From CAVZBW01 sp963778465 (lineage in GTDB: Bacteria > Actinomycetota > Acidimicrobiia > Acidimicrobiales > RAAP-2): a stretch of 64,000 nt of DNA. The notes under the pieces were generated by a model, which did no database searches, was not told the DNA's origin, and saw nothing but the letters and a program-made list of their open reading frames with translations. The position numbers were made by a program, and so were the translations under genes. The stretch spans positions 1,302,001 through 1,366,000 of the forward strand of contig CAVZUK010000003.1 in assembly GCA_963778465.1 (NCBI GenBank), written 5' to 3'. Below are positions 46,017 to 54,109 of this stretch, in pieces. Every line of letters begins with the position of its first letter. Position 1 is the first letter of the stretch.

Positions 46017-46487
46017 GTGGCAACGGGAGGAAATTCGCGCGGACCGGTTCTGTTCTGTTTCGACGGTTCTGAGGGGTCGCGAGGCGCTCTGCGGGCGGCC
46101 GGAGAGCTGATCGACAGGCCTGCTGGGGCTGTCGTGCTCACGGTGTGGGAGACGATCGCGACTCGCTTGGCTCTCACCGGTGCCTTCATCACCGCTGGCG
46201 GTGGTGACCTGGACGCCCAAGAGGAGTCGTTCGCCAAGTCCGTGGCGGAGGAAGGAGCGCGACGGGCAAGCGAGCATGGATACGACGCCTCGCCGATGAC
46301 CCGGGAGTCGTCCGAAGGGATCGCCAAGGCCATCTTGGAGGCGGCCGACGACCTCTCCGCGCGCCTCATCGTCTGCGGCCAACGAGGTCGGGGGCCACTT
46401 CGCAGTGCATTGCTCGGCAGCGTGTCTCACGCCCTGGCGTCACGTGCAAGGACCCCGATCCTCATCGCGCCGGAGCACCCAGGGTGA
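46017..46487 (+). CDS. Universal stress protein (UspA family)
   Basis: 156 residues, a single Usp domain: N-terminal PVLFCFDGSEGSRGALRAA with the aspartate that contacts ATP, and the ATP-binding G-x-x-G-x9-G-S pattern as GQRGRGPLRSALLGSVSHA. It starts with GTG 46017 after AGGTG-type purines (GAACAGGTG). The 227-base gap to the divergent pirin gene must hold its promoter; I see no confident box. Confidence 0.88.
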   Translation: MATGGNSRGPVLFCFDGSEGSRGALRAAGELIDRPAGAVVLTVWETIATRLALTGAFITAGGGDLDAQEESFAKSVAEEGARRASEHGYDASPMTRESSEGIAKAILEAADDLSARLIVCGQRGRGPLRSALLGSVSHALASRARTPILIAPEHPG

Positions 46488-46703
46488 CGCCGGGATCCCG
46501 GGCGCCGGGGCCCGGGACAGCGTCGAGGGGCCTTTCGACCTGGTGAACGGCATCCCGTGAGGGACGCGTAGTCGGCGAGCAGCGGGGGTCCGTCGCTCGA
46601 CAGGGACGACTACGCGCCGCGCGGGATTCATCACGGCCGTGCGGCCTCCAACATGGGATGGAGGCCCGAACCTGGGCCCTCCCATGAAAGGAACGCAACA
46701 ATC

Positions 46704-47387
46704 ATGAGTGGCATCAACAACGTTCTCCTCGTGCACGGAGCCTTCGTCGATGGCTCCGGCTGGCAGGCGGTCTACGACCTCTTGAAGGCGGACGGCTTCA
46801 ACGTGCGCATCGTCCAGAACCCGACGATCACCTTGGAAGGCGACGTGGCGACGACGACCCAGCTCATCGACGCACAGGACGGTCCGGTCGTGCTCGTCGG
46901 CCATTCCTACGGCGGTGCCGTCATCACCGCAGCCGGCACGCACGACAAGGTGGAGGCACTCGTGTACATCGCCGCCTTCGCGCCGGACAAGGGCGAATCC
47001 GTCAGCACGCTGATCGCCGATCCGCCTCCGGGAGCGCCGGTGCCGCCGATCTTGCCGCCCCAGGACGGCTTCCTCTTCCTCGATCGCGAGCGATTCGCCC
47101 AGTCCTTCGCCGGTGACGTCCCCGCCAAGGAGGCCGCCTTCATGGCCGATTCGCAGGTGCCCTGGGGCGTCGACGCCCTGATGGGAGTCATCACGGACCC
47201 GGCCTGGCGGACCAAGCCGAGCTGGTACCTCGTCTCGAGCGACGACCGGATGATCCCGCCCCCCGCACAGCGCGCCATGGCCGAGCGCGCGGAAGCGACG
47301 GTGACGGAGGCGGCCGGTAGCCACTCGATCTACGTCTCGCAGCCGGCGGCCGTCGCGGAGCTGATCGAGAGGGCGGCGCGCGGCTGA
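46704..47387 (+). CDS. Alpha/beta hydrolase (salicylate esterase/EstC-like)
   Basis: 227 residues. LLVHGAFVDGSGWQ supplies the oxyanion-hole HG, VLVGHSYGG holds nucleophile Ser68, and the histidine is in AGSHSIYVSQP near the end. The FVDGSGW and SHSIYVSQPA segments resemble small esterases of the hydroxynitrile-lyase/methylesterase subgroup. The start is ATG 46704 with AAAGGA upstream. It is a monocistronic gene between usp and msrB. Confidence 0.87.
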   Translation: MSGINNVLLVHGAFVDGSGWQAVYDLLKADGFNVRIVQNPTITLEGDVATTTQLIDAQDGPVVLVGHSYGGAVITAAGTHDKVEALVYIAAFAPDKGESVSTLIADPPPGAPVPPILPPQDGFLFLDRERFAQSFAGDVPAKEAAFMADSQVPWGVDALMGVITDPAWRTKPSWYLVSSDDRMIPPPAQRAMAERAEATVTEAAGSHSIYVSQPAAVAELIERAARG

Positions 47388-47533
47388 GGGGCCAGCCCCT
47401 GTGGTCGGTCGGGCGACCTCTGCAACCTCCCGGCCTGGCGACCTATGGTTGGCCAGGCCGGGAGGGCCCGCCGGCCGAGTGGTGGCCGCTCGCTCCTTCG
47501 GCGCACGGCGTCGGATCCATCGCGCCGTCGTCT

Positions 47534-47573
47534 GGAAATTCAGGTGGTCCAGAGGAAATTCAGGTGGTCCAGA
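47534..47573 (+). repeat. 20-bp tandem repeat in the msrB leader
   Basis: The unit GGAAATTCAGGTGGTCCAGA occurs twice back to back (47534-47553 and 47554-47573), ending 15 bases before the msrB start and just before its AGGAGG site. It is AT-richer than its surroundings. It may be a regulatory site or a replication slip. Confidence 0.9.
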
Positions 47574-47588
47574 GCAAGGAGGGTTGCC

Positions 47589-48062
47589 GTGACGGACGGC
47601 TATCGCAAGGACCCGGAGGCCATTGCCCGGCTCGACCGACGTCAGTACGCCGTCACCCAGGAGGCGGCAACCGAGCCGGCCTTCAACAACGAGTTTTGGG
47701 ACAAGACGGAGGCGGGCATCTACGTGGACATCGTCTCCGGGGAGCCCCTGTTCGCCTCCATCAAGAAGTTCGAAAGCGGTTGCGGTTGGCCCAGCTTCAC
47801 GGTTCCCCTCGAGCCGTCCAACGTCGCAGAGAAGACCGACCGGAGCCACGGGATGGTCCGCACCGAGGTCCGGTCGACGCACGGGGACAGCCATCTCGGC
47901 CATGTCTTCGATGACGGGCCCCCGGAGGAGGGGGGCCTGCGCTATTGCATCAACTCGGCCGCCTTGCGCTTCGTGCCGTACGAGGATCTCGAGGCCGAGG
48001 GGTATGGCCAGTACAAGAAGCTGTTCGACGACCCCGAGAGCGAGAAGGAGGGAGCCAAATGA
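47589..48062 (+). CDS. msrB: Peptide-methionine (R)-S-oxide reductase MsrB
   Basis: 157 residues. FESGCGWPSFT, RSTHGDSHLGHVFDDGP and the catalytic cysteine in RYCINSAALRF are the MsrB signature. The two CxxC zinc motifs of many MsrB proteins are absent, so this is the zinc-free type. It reduces methionine-R-sulfoxide. The GTG at 47589 follows AGGAGG by about six bases. Its stop overlaps the msrA start. Confidence 0.95.
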   Translation: MTDGYRKDPEAIARLDRRQYAVTQEAATEPAFNNEFWDKTEAGIYVDIVSGEPLFASIKKFESGCGWPSFTVPLEPSNVAEKTDRSHGMVRTEVRSTHGDSHLGHVFDDGPPEEGGLRYCINSAALRFVPYEDLEAEGYGQYKKLFDDPESEKEGAK

Positions 48063-48577
48063 GCGAGCGGACGGAAAAGGCGGTCCTTGCAGGAGGATGC
48101 TTTTGGGGGATGCAGGACCTGATCCGGAAGCGCCCCGGAGTGCTGTCCACCCGCGTCGGTTACACCGGCGGGGACGTTGCCAACGCGACGTACCGGAATC
48201 ACGGGACCCATGCCGAGGCGATCGAGATCACCTTCGATCCCGACAAGACGTCCTATCGTGACCTGCTCGAGTTCTTCTTCCAGATCCACGACCCGACGAC
48301 GCTCGACCGTCAGGGCAACGACTGGGGCGCGAGCTACCGCTCCGCGATCTACTACCTGGACGAGACGCAGCGCCGGGTGGCAGAGGACACCATTGCCGAC
48401 GTCGAGGCATCGGGGCTGTGGCCGGGCAAGGTGGTCACGGAAGTGGCCCCGGCGGGGCCCTTCTGGGAGGCGGAGCCGGAGCACCAGGACTACCTGGAGC
48501 GGTACCCCAACGGCTACACGTGTCACTTCCCGCGTCCCGGGTGGGTCCTGCCTCGTCGAAGCGACGTCGTCGCGTAA
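48059..48577 (+). CDS. msrA: Peptide-methionine (S)-S-oxide reductase MsrA
   Basis: 172 residues with the catalytic GGCFWG near residue 12, VGYTGG and the YHNHGTHAEAIEITF-type segment, and the middle DWGASYRSAIYYLDE. It reduces methionine-S-sulfoxide, complementing MsrB. The ATG overlaps the msrB TGA, so the pair is coupled; electrons presumably come from thioredoxin. Confidence 0.95.
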   Translation: MSERTEKAVLAGGCFWGMQDLIRKRPGVLSTRVGYTGGDVANATYRNHGTHAEAIEITFDPDKTSYRDLLEFFFQIHDPTTLDRQGNDWGASYRSAIYYLDETQRRVAEDTIADVEASGLWPGKVVTEVAPAGPFWEAEPEHQDYLERYPNGYTCHFPRPGWVLPRRSDVVA

Positions 48578-48689
48578 GAGCGAGGCACCGTCTCGGCATC
48601 GAGGAGCCAGCAGCCAGCGCCCTCCCGAACCATGCGGATCCCTTCGTGGCGGTCCGTGGACACGGGAATCCCCTCACTCCGACGCGCCC

Positions 48690-48736
48690 TTGACAGGGCT
48701 AACATTGTTAGCCATACTGAAGCTAACAACGTTAGC
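48690..48736 (+). promoter_or_regulatory. Promoter with two embedded palindromic operators
   Basis: TTGACA at 48690-48695 is separated by 17 bases from CATACT at 48713-48718, a good sigma-70-like promoter. GCTAACATTGTTAGC (48698-48712) fills the spacer and GCTAACAACGTTAGC (48722-48736) follows the -10, centres 24 bases apart. The TetR gene two positions downstream (49222) is the obvious candidate to bind them, repressing its own operon. Confidence 0.88.
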
Positions 48737-48769
48737 CTCGCTGCCGGGGACCACGAAGGAGCGATCGAG

Positions 48770-49225
48770 ATGGAACAGCAGCACTACCGCCAGCCCGGAT
48801 GGGCTACCCGCCACCTGATGAACCCGCTGGTCCTGACCATGACCCGGGCGGGCGTGAGCGTCTGGGGGAGCAGGATCCTGGAAGTGCGGGGGCGCCGGAG
48901 CGGCGAGCCCCGGCAGACGCCCGTCAACCTGCTCGAGCTCGACGGGCGGCAATACCTGGTGGCCCCGAGAGGGGATTGCCAATGGGTCCGCAACGTCCGG
49001 GCCGACGGCGGGCGACTCGCCCTGCTCGTGGGCCGGCGTCGGGACGAGCGCGTGGCGCAGGAGCTGCCCGACGAGGAGAAGCCGCCCGTGCTGCGCGCCT
49101 ACCTGCGCCGCTGGAAGATGGAAGTGGGCGTGTTCTTCGACGGGGTGGGTCCCGACTCGAGCGAGGCCGACGTCGAGCGGATCGCAAGCCGCCACCCGGT
49201 CTTCCTGCTGTCGGACCCCGCGTGA
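48770..49225 (+). CDS. Deazaflavin (F420)-dependent nitroreductase family protein
   Basis: 151 residues. LEVRGRRSGEPRQTPVNLLEL and YLVAPRGDCQWVRNVRADG are the conserved blocks of the Ddn/TIGR00026 family, which binds F420H2 and reduces quinones or nitro compounds. The start is ATG 48770 with GAAGGAG 10 bases upstream. It is cotranscribed with the following tetR by GTGA overlap, behind the operator-bearing promoter. Confidence 0.88.
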   Translation: MEQQHYRQPGWATRHLMNPLVLTMTRAGVSVWGSRILEVRGRRSGEPRQTPVNLLELDGRQYLVAPRGDCQWVRNVRADGGRLALLVGRRRDERVAQELPDEEKPPVLRAYLRRWKMEVGVFFDGVGPDSSEADVERIASRHPVFLLSDPA

Positions 49226-49821
49226 GCGCATCCTCGGGGACCCCGCCGAGGTCCACGCGCGCGGCGGAGATCGTGGCGACGGCCCGGCGGCTGCTCGAAG
49301 AGGAGGGGCCGGCAGCGGTCACGATGCGCCGCCTCGCAAGCGAGCTCGGGATCCAGGCGCCGTCGCTCTACAAGCACTTCGCCGGCAAGTCCGCGGTGGA
49401 GCTGGCCATCGTCAGCGACGGTCTGGTCGAGATCGGCGAGATCTCCCACGCCGCCGTGGCGGACCCGGGGGAGCTCGGCCCGCTCATGGCCCTCCTCCAC
49501 GAGTACCACCGGTACTGCGTGGGTCACCCCAACCTCTACCGGCTGGCGACGGGGCGCCGGTGGCCGCGAGACGAGCTGCCCGACGGCCTCGAGGAGTGGG
49601 CGGGCAAACCCTGGTACCTGGTCACCGGCGATCCGATCCTCGGCCAGGCCCTCTGGTCGTTTGCCCACGGGGTCGTGATCCTCGAGCTGGACGAGCGCTT
49701 CCTGCCCGGGTCCGACCCCGAGCGGACGCTCGCCGCCGGCGGGGCGGCCTTCCTGGCATCGACGGACGGGGCGGTGCCACCCACGCCGTCCGGGTCGAGG
49801 TCCGCGAGGGTCAGAGGTTGA
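49222..49821 (+). CDS. TetR/AcrR family transcriptional regulator
   Basis: 199 residues. The helix-turn-helix lies at about residues 15-62 (AEIVATARRLLEEEG ... MRRLASELGIQAPSLYKHF). A TetR_C-like domain follows, with LYRLATGRRWPRDELPDGL typical of one actinobacterial subgroup. GTG 49222 overlaps the nitroreductase stop. It most likely represses the shared promoter through the GCTAAC palindromes. Its 3' end overlaps the convergent sulfatase gene by 11 bases. Confidence 0.88.
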   Translation: MSASSGTPPRSTRAAEIVATARRLLEEEGPAAVTMRRLASELGIQAPSLYKHFAGKSAVELAIVSDGLVEIGEISHAAVADPGELGPLMALLHEYHRYCVGHPNLYRLATGRRWPRDELPDGLEEWAGKPWYLVTGDPILGQALWSFAHGVVILELDERFLPGSDPERTLAAGGAAFLASTDGAVPPTPSGSRSARVRG

Positions 49822-51343
49822 GGCCGACCACCAGGTTCGCCGTGAACGGCGGGGCGAAGGTCCTCATGTGGTGCGCGACGCCTCCCAGGAGCACGTCGAC
49901 GTAGGCGAGCTTCCGGATCGCGTAGGAGTGCTCCTCCTTCGGATCGAGGTAGAGGTTGTAGATCCGCCCGTAGGGGTACTTCTGGAGGACGCCGGTGAAG
50001 CCGCCCTTGCCGTGGACGTCGGTGTCGTCGTCGGAGATCGACCCGAGCATGAGCTTGTATTCGCCGACCCGGATGGCCGAGAACATCTGGCCGAGCCAGT
50101 AGTACTGGTACTTGCGGTTGGACCGCCCGTCGGGCGAGAGCAGGAACGAGGTCTGGTCGACGCCGTCGACGAAGCGGTCGTCGGGGACGAGATGGTCGGC
50201 ACCCGCGAGGTGCAGGACGGTCGGGAGGAGATCGCTGAAGGAGAACAGCCCGTCGGAGGTCCGATCGGGCTCGATCAGGCCCGGCCAGGCGAAGATGCCC
50301 GGCACCCGGACCCCGCCCTCCCACGTCGACCCCTTGGCCGAGCGGAAGGGCGTGAAGGCGGCGTCGGGCCAGGTCTCCATTTCGGGGCCGTTGTCGGACG
50401 AGATCATGACCATCGTGTGCTCGAGCTGGCCGGTCTCCTCGAGGACCCGCACCAGCCGTCCCACGATGTCGTCCAGCTCGATCAGCGTGTCCTTGTAGGG
50501 GTGCCGGGCCGGGGACGCCCCGAGGAACCGCTCGTGGGGGTAATTGTCGAAATGCGCACCCCGGGTGCAGTGGTACAGGAACCACGGACGCTCCCCGGCG
50601 GCCTGCTCACGGATGAAGGCCTCGGAGTACGTGGCCCACTTGTCGTCCAGGGTGGAGAGGACCGGGATCGTGACCTCCTCCACCTCCTCGAGGTCCTGAC
50701 CGCGGCGGGCGTGGACGAAGCACTTGTTGAACGGCATGTTGCGCACCCACTCGGTACGCGCCTCGGAGTACACGATCTCGGGGAAGAAGTAGGGGTCGCG
50801 CCACTCCGTGTACATGTCCGAGACCGACAGGAAGCCGTAGAAGTCGTCGAAGCCGCAGTGCTGGGGTTGCGACGTCTTGTTCTCCCCGAGGTGCCACTTG
50901 CCCACCCCCTGGGTGACGTACCCGGCATCGGAAAGGAGCTGCGCCAGCGTGGTCTCCATGGCCAGGCCGCCCGGCTCGCCGTACATCGGGGGTCGCTGGA
51001 GGCCGTGGCGCATGGGGAGCCGGCCGGTGAGGAGCGTGGCCCGGGAGGGGGTGCACGACGGCTCGGAGTAGCACGACGTGAGCATCAGCCCGCGGCGGGC
51101 CAGGCGGTCGATGTTCGGGGTCGGCGCCCCGTACGCGACGCCGCCTCCGTAGCAGCCGAAGTCGCCCCAGCCGACGTCGTCGGTGAGGAAGACCAAGACG
51201 TTGGGACGTCGGCCATCGTGGGCCGAGGCGTACGCCCGCAGGCGCTCTTCGGCGCTCGCGAGGTCCTGCTCGTGGACGAAGGCGGGCTCGCGATGGGCAG
51301 CGACGACCTCGGTGTGGCTCGCTACGGGGTCGAAGTCGGGCAA
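49811..51343 (-). CDS. Arylsulfatase-type sulfatase
   Basis: 510 residues. The formylglycine motif C-x-P-S-R appears as CTPSRATLLTGR near residue 96, with the metal-binding LTDDVGWGDFGCYG ahead of it and GKWHLGENK after. It hydrolyses sulfate esters once the cysteine is converted. A 45-residue N-terminal extension precedes the domain with no signal peptide, so it is probably cytoplasmic. No formylglycine-generating enzyme is seen nearby. The hydroxylase gene 42 bases upstream on the same strand may share its transcript. Confidence 0.9.
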   Translation of the reverse strand: MPDFDPVASHTEVVAAHREPAFVHEQDLASAEERLRAYASAHDGRRPNVLVFLTDDVGWGDFGCYGGGVAYGAPTPNIDRLARRGLMLTSCYSEPSCTPSRATLLTGRLPMRHGLQRPPMYGEPGGLAMETTLAQLLSDAGYVTQGVGKWHLGENKTSQPQHCGFDDFYGFLSVSDMYTEWRDPYFFPEIVYSEARTEWVRNMPFNKCFVHARRGQDLEEVEEVTIPVLSTLDDKWATYSEAFIREQAAGERPWFLYHCTRGAHFDNYPHERFLGASPARHPYKDTLIELDDIVGRLVRVLEETGQLEHTMVMISSDNGPEMETWPDAAFTPFRSAKGSTWEGGVRVPGIFAWPGLIEPDRTSDGLFSFSDLLPTVLHLAGADHLVPDDRFVDGVDQTSFLLSPDGRSNRKYQYYWLGQMFSAIRVGEYKLMLGSISDDDTDVHGKGGFTGVLQKYPYGRIYNLYLDPKEEHSYAIRKLAYVDVLLGGVAHHMRTFAPPFTANLVVGLNL

Positions 51344-51385
51344 GGGTTCGGGCCTCCTTTGGGGCGCAGGGGGGGAAGGCGGGAG

Positions 51386-52675
51386 TCAGCCGGCCGCGGC
51401 CAGCTGTGATGGACCCGACGGGGGTGCGGTCCGGTTGTCGCCCGAATCCGGGATCGCGGCATCGTCGTGGCCGGCCCCGTCAGCCGCCGTGCCCGGCGCG
51501 GCGGCGAGACGCTCGGCGCGGCGCCGGTGCGACCATCCGGGCTCCCTGAGCACGTAGGACAGGCGGTCCTTCCAGGACCGGGCCGAGGCCACGTCGCGCA
51601 GCATGTCGGCGTATTCGTGGGTGGCGATCCGTAGCGGGTTGTACGTCTCGATGTTCTGGGTCAGCCCGTAGACGGGCGGTTCGTCTTCCGGCTCGAAGGT
51701 GCCGAACATGCGGTCCCAGATGATGAGGATGCCGGCGTGGTTCCGGTCGAGGTACTGGGGATTGCTCCCGTGGTGCACGCGGTGGTGCGACGGCGAGTTC
51801 ATGACGCGCTCGGCGGGACCCAACCGGCCGATGAGCTCGGTGTGGACCCAGTACTGGTAGAGCAGGTTGAGCTCACGCGCCGTCGAGATGATGCGGGGAC
51901 GGATGCCGAGTGACGCGAGCAACCCCGACGGGATGAACGTCCCGAGCGCGTAGGCCACGGGCTGGCGCAGCGCGGTCGAGAGGTTGAGGTGCTCGCTCGA
52001 GTGGTGCACGACGTGGATCGCCCACATGAAGCGGCTCTCGTGCATGAAGCGGTGGTTCCAGTAGTAGAGGAAGTCCCACCCGATGACGGCGGCCAGCAGG
52101 ACGAGGGGTCCGCCGCCGAGGTCCCGGAGCAGTCGATGCCCCCACAGCTGCTGATCGGACGTCCAACCGGCCCACAGGGTGGCGATGGTGGCCCCCCCGA
52201 GCGCGATCGACGCCACGCCTCCGGCTCCGCTCGTCGTCCCTGCCGCTCGGGCCAGGCGGCGTCGACGCTCGCGGTTCGCGGGTGCACCGGAACTGTCGAG
52301 CCGGGAGAGTCGGTCGGCCACCGTGGTCGCGGTGGCGACGGTCAAGGTCGTGGCGATCAGGCCCTTGCGGATCCGCCCGCTCGGTTTCCGCACCACCTTC
52401 GTGAAGAGGCGCGACATGACCATGGGTGCGACCAGGCTGCCCAGCCCCATCGTGATGCTGGCGATCGCGTCGGGTAGCTCGTACTCGGCGGTCGGTCGAG
52501 CCGGTGGCGGCGCCGCAGGCTGCTCGGGCGGCATGGCGGGGGGACCCCCAGGTGGTGTGCCCGACAGCGAGGCGGCGCTCTGGGCCTCGGTGCGCCGAGC
52601 CCGCTTCCTCAGCCACCAACTCTCCGCAGCAATGGTCGCCGCGAAACCCGGGATTGCCCTGATGGTCAGGTCCAT
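51386..52675 (-). CDS. Sterol desaturase/fatty acid hydroxylase family protein
   Basis: 429-residue membrane protein. The di-iron histidine boxes are HRFMH, HVVHHSS and HHRVHHG in the middle, with helices on each side. The N-terminal 150 residues are Ala/Pro-rich with a weakly hydrophobic part, and the C-terminus carries a charged tail. Enzymes of this family hydroxylate or desaturate lipids, sterols or carotenoids. The substrate is unknown; it lies upstream of the sulfatase gene. Confidence 0.88.
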   Translation of the reverse strand: MDLTIRAIPGFAATIAAESWWLRKRARRTEAQSAASLSGTPPGGPPAMPPEQPAAPPPARPTAEYELPDAIASITMGLGSLVAPMVMSRLFTKVVRKPSGRIRKGLIATTLTVATATTVADRLSRLDSSGAPANRERRRRLARAAGTTSGAGGVASIALGGATIATLWAGWTSDQQLWGHRLLRDLGGGPLVLLAAVIGWDFLYYWNHRFMHESRFMWAIHVVHHSSEHLNLSTALRQPVAYALGTFIPSGLLASLGIRPRIISTARELNLLYQYWVHTELIGRLGPAERVMNSPSHHRVHHGSNPQYLDRNHAGILIIWDRMFGTFEPEDEPPVYGLTQNIETYNPLRIATHEYADMLRDVASARSWKDRLSYVLREPGWSHRRRAERLAAAPGTAADGAGHDDAAIPDSGDNRTAPPSGPSQLAAAG

Positions 52676-52797
52676 CCCGAGCGCCTCGTTGTGCCGTCAG
52701 CCTTCTGCATAGCTTGCCCGGCCGCGACGATACCGTGACCCGGAGCGCCGCAAGGTACGGGCCGTCTGCGTTCCGCACCCGGTGCCGACGACTTGGG

Positions 52798-53190
52798 TTA
52801 GGCGATCTCCGCCAACAGCGACGAAGGCAAGAGCGCGACCAGCCTGGGACGGCCCGGAAGCGACGGAACGGGCCACTCGGCGAGGGGGTAGAGGTCCTCG
52901 GGCCACTCCTCGCCGCCGGAGGGCCCGGTGGACGGCGCCTGCGGCTCCAACCCGAGGACCTGACCGAGCGTGAGGCCCCGCCGCCATCCCTCGAGCAGGA
53001 CGCCGATCGATCCCAGCGAGAAGCCGCTCTGCTGGAGCCGGAGGATGGCTCGCAGGCGCTCGAGATGGGTCCGGTCGTAGAGGCCCGTTCGTCCGACCCG
53101 GAGCGGGGCGTGGAGAAGCCCCATGGACTGCAGGGCTCGGACGTTGCGCGTCGTCGTGTCACCCGCTCGGGCCAGTTCGTCGACCGTCAT
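52798..53190 (-). CDS. MerR family transcriptional regulator
   Basis: 130 residues. MTVDELARAGDTTTRNVRALQSMGLL is a MerR helix-turn-helix and wing, followed by LRAILRLQQSGFSLGSIGVLL for the dimer helix start. It lacks cysteines and has a short C-terminus. It diverges from the MaoC-type gene, with a 39-base AT-rich spacer (CAGTAGAAATTGTATCAGTA and on) holding both starts and presumably its operator. Confidence 0.85.
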   Translation of the reverse strand: MTVDELARAGDTTTRNVRALQSMGLLHAPLRVGRTGLYDRTHLERLRAILRLQQSGFSLGSIGVLLEGWRRGLTLGQVLGLEPQAPSTGPSGGEEWPEDLYPLAEWPVPSLPGRPRLVALLPSSLLAEIA

Positions 53191-53229
53191 CAGTAGAAAT
53201 TGTATCAGTAAATTCTGTAACATTTGGCC

Positions 53230-54087
53230 GTGACAGTGAATCTGGACATGGTGGGCTGGGTGTCGGGGCCGGTGCGGCGCTCCTGGGCGCCCGACGAGGC
53301 GATCCTGTACGCACTGGGGGTGGGCGCCGGCTCGGTCGAGCCAACGGCCCGAGAGCTGGAGTTCACGACGGACAACAGCGCGGGGGTCCGACAGCAGGTG
53401 CTGCCAACCTTCGCGACGGTGATCGGGCAGGGACCGGCGCTGGCCACGCAGCTCGGATCGTTCGACCCGGCACGCCTGGTGCACGGCGAGCAGTCGGTGC
53501 GCGTGGATTGCCCAATTCCGGCCGCCGGATCGGTCGAGACGCGCACCACCGTGAGGGGCATCTACGACAAGGGGAGCGGCGCCTTGGCCGTCCTCGATGC
53601 GGAGTCCGTCGACCCCGCATCGGGCACCACATGCTTTGCCACCACGACCTCGTTGTTCGTGCGCGGCGAAGGCGGCTTCGGCGGCGCTCCTGCCCCGGCC
53701 AGCTCGGGGCCGTTGCCGGCGCGCGATCCGGACCGGGTCGTGTCCTACTCGACGCGCCCCGACCAGGCGCTGCTGTACCGGCTGACCGGCGACCGAAACC
53801 CTCTGCACTCGGACCCGGCGTTCGCGGCGAGGAGCGGCTTCGACCGTCCCATACTGCATGGGCTCTGTACCTTCGGCGTCGTCGGGAGGGCACTCCTGCA
53901 CGCGGCGTGCGACTCTCGAGTCGAACGGTTCCGCGAGATGTCGGCGCGGTTCTCGCGCCCCACCTACCCGGGCGACGCCTTGCGAGTGTCGATGTGGATC
54001 GACCGAGACGACCGGGTGCGGTTCCGCGTGGACAACCAACGGGGCGAGGCCGTGCTCGAGGGGGGAGTCCTCGAGCTCGCGTCGTAG
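53230..54087 (+). CDS. MaoC-like double hot-dog (R)-enoyl-CoA hydratase
   Basis: About 285 residues. The C-terminal half has the hydratase-2 motif YRLTGDRNPLHSDPAFA followed by GFDRPILHGLCTFG, giving the catalytic Asp and His; the N-terminal half is a degenerate hot-dog, as in eukaryotic-type hydratase 2. It hydrates trans-2-enoyl-CoA in beta-oxidation or side-chain degradation. I use GTG 53230; a TTG at 53224 is also in frame. It diverges from the merR gene, which probably controls it. Confidence 0.88.
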   Translation: MTVNLDMVGWVSGPVRRSWAPDEAILYALGVGAGSVEPTARELEFTTDNSAGVRQQVLPTFATVIGQGPALATQLGSFDPARLVHGEQSVRVDCPIPAAGSVETRTTVRGIYDKGSGALAVLDAESVDPASGTTCFATTTSLFVRGEGGFGGAPAPASSGPLPARDPDRVVSYSTRPDQALLYRLTGDRNPLHSDPAFAARSGFDRPILHGLCTFGVVGRALLHAACDSRVERFREMSARFSRPTYPGDALRVSMWIDRDDRVRFRVDNQRGEAVLEGGVLELAS

Positions 54088-54109
54088 GGAGAAGCGGGTT
54101 GTCGGTCGG

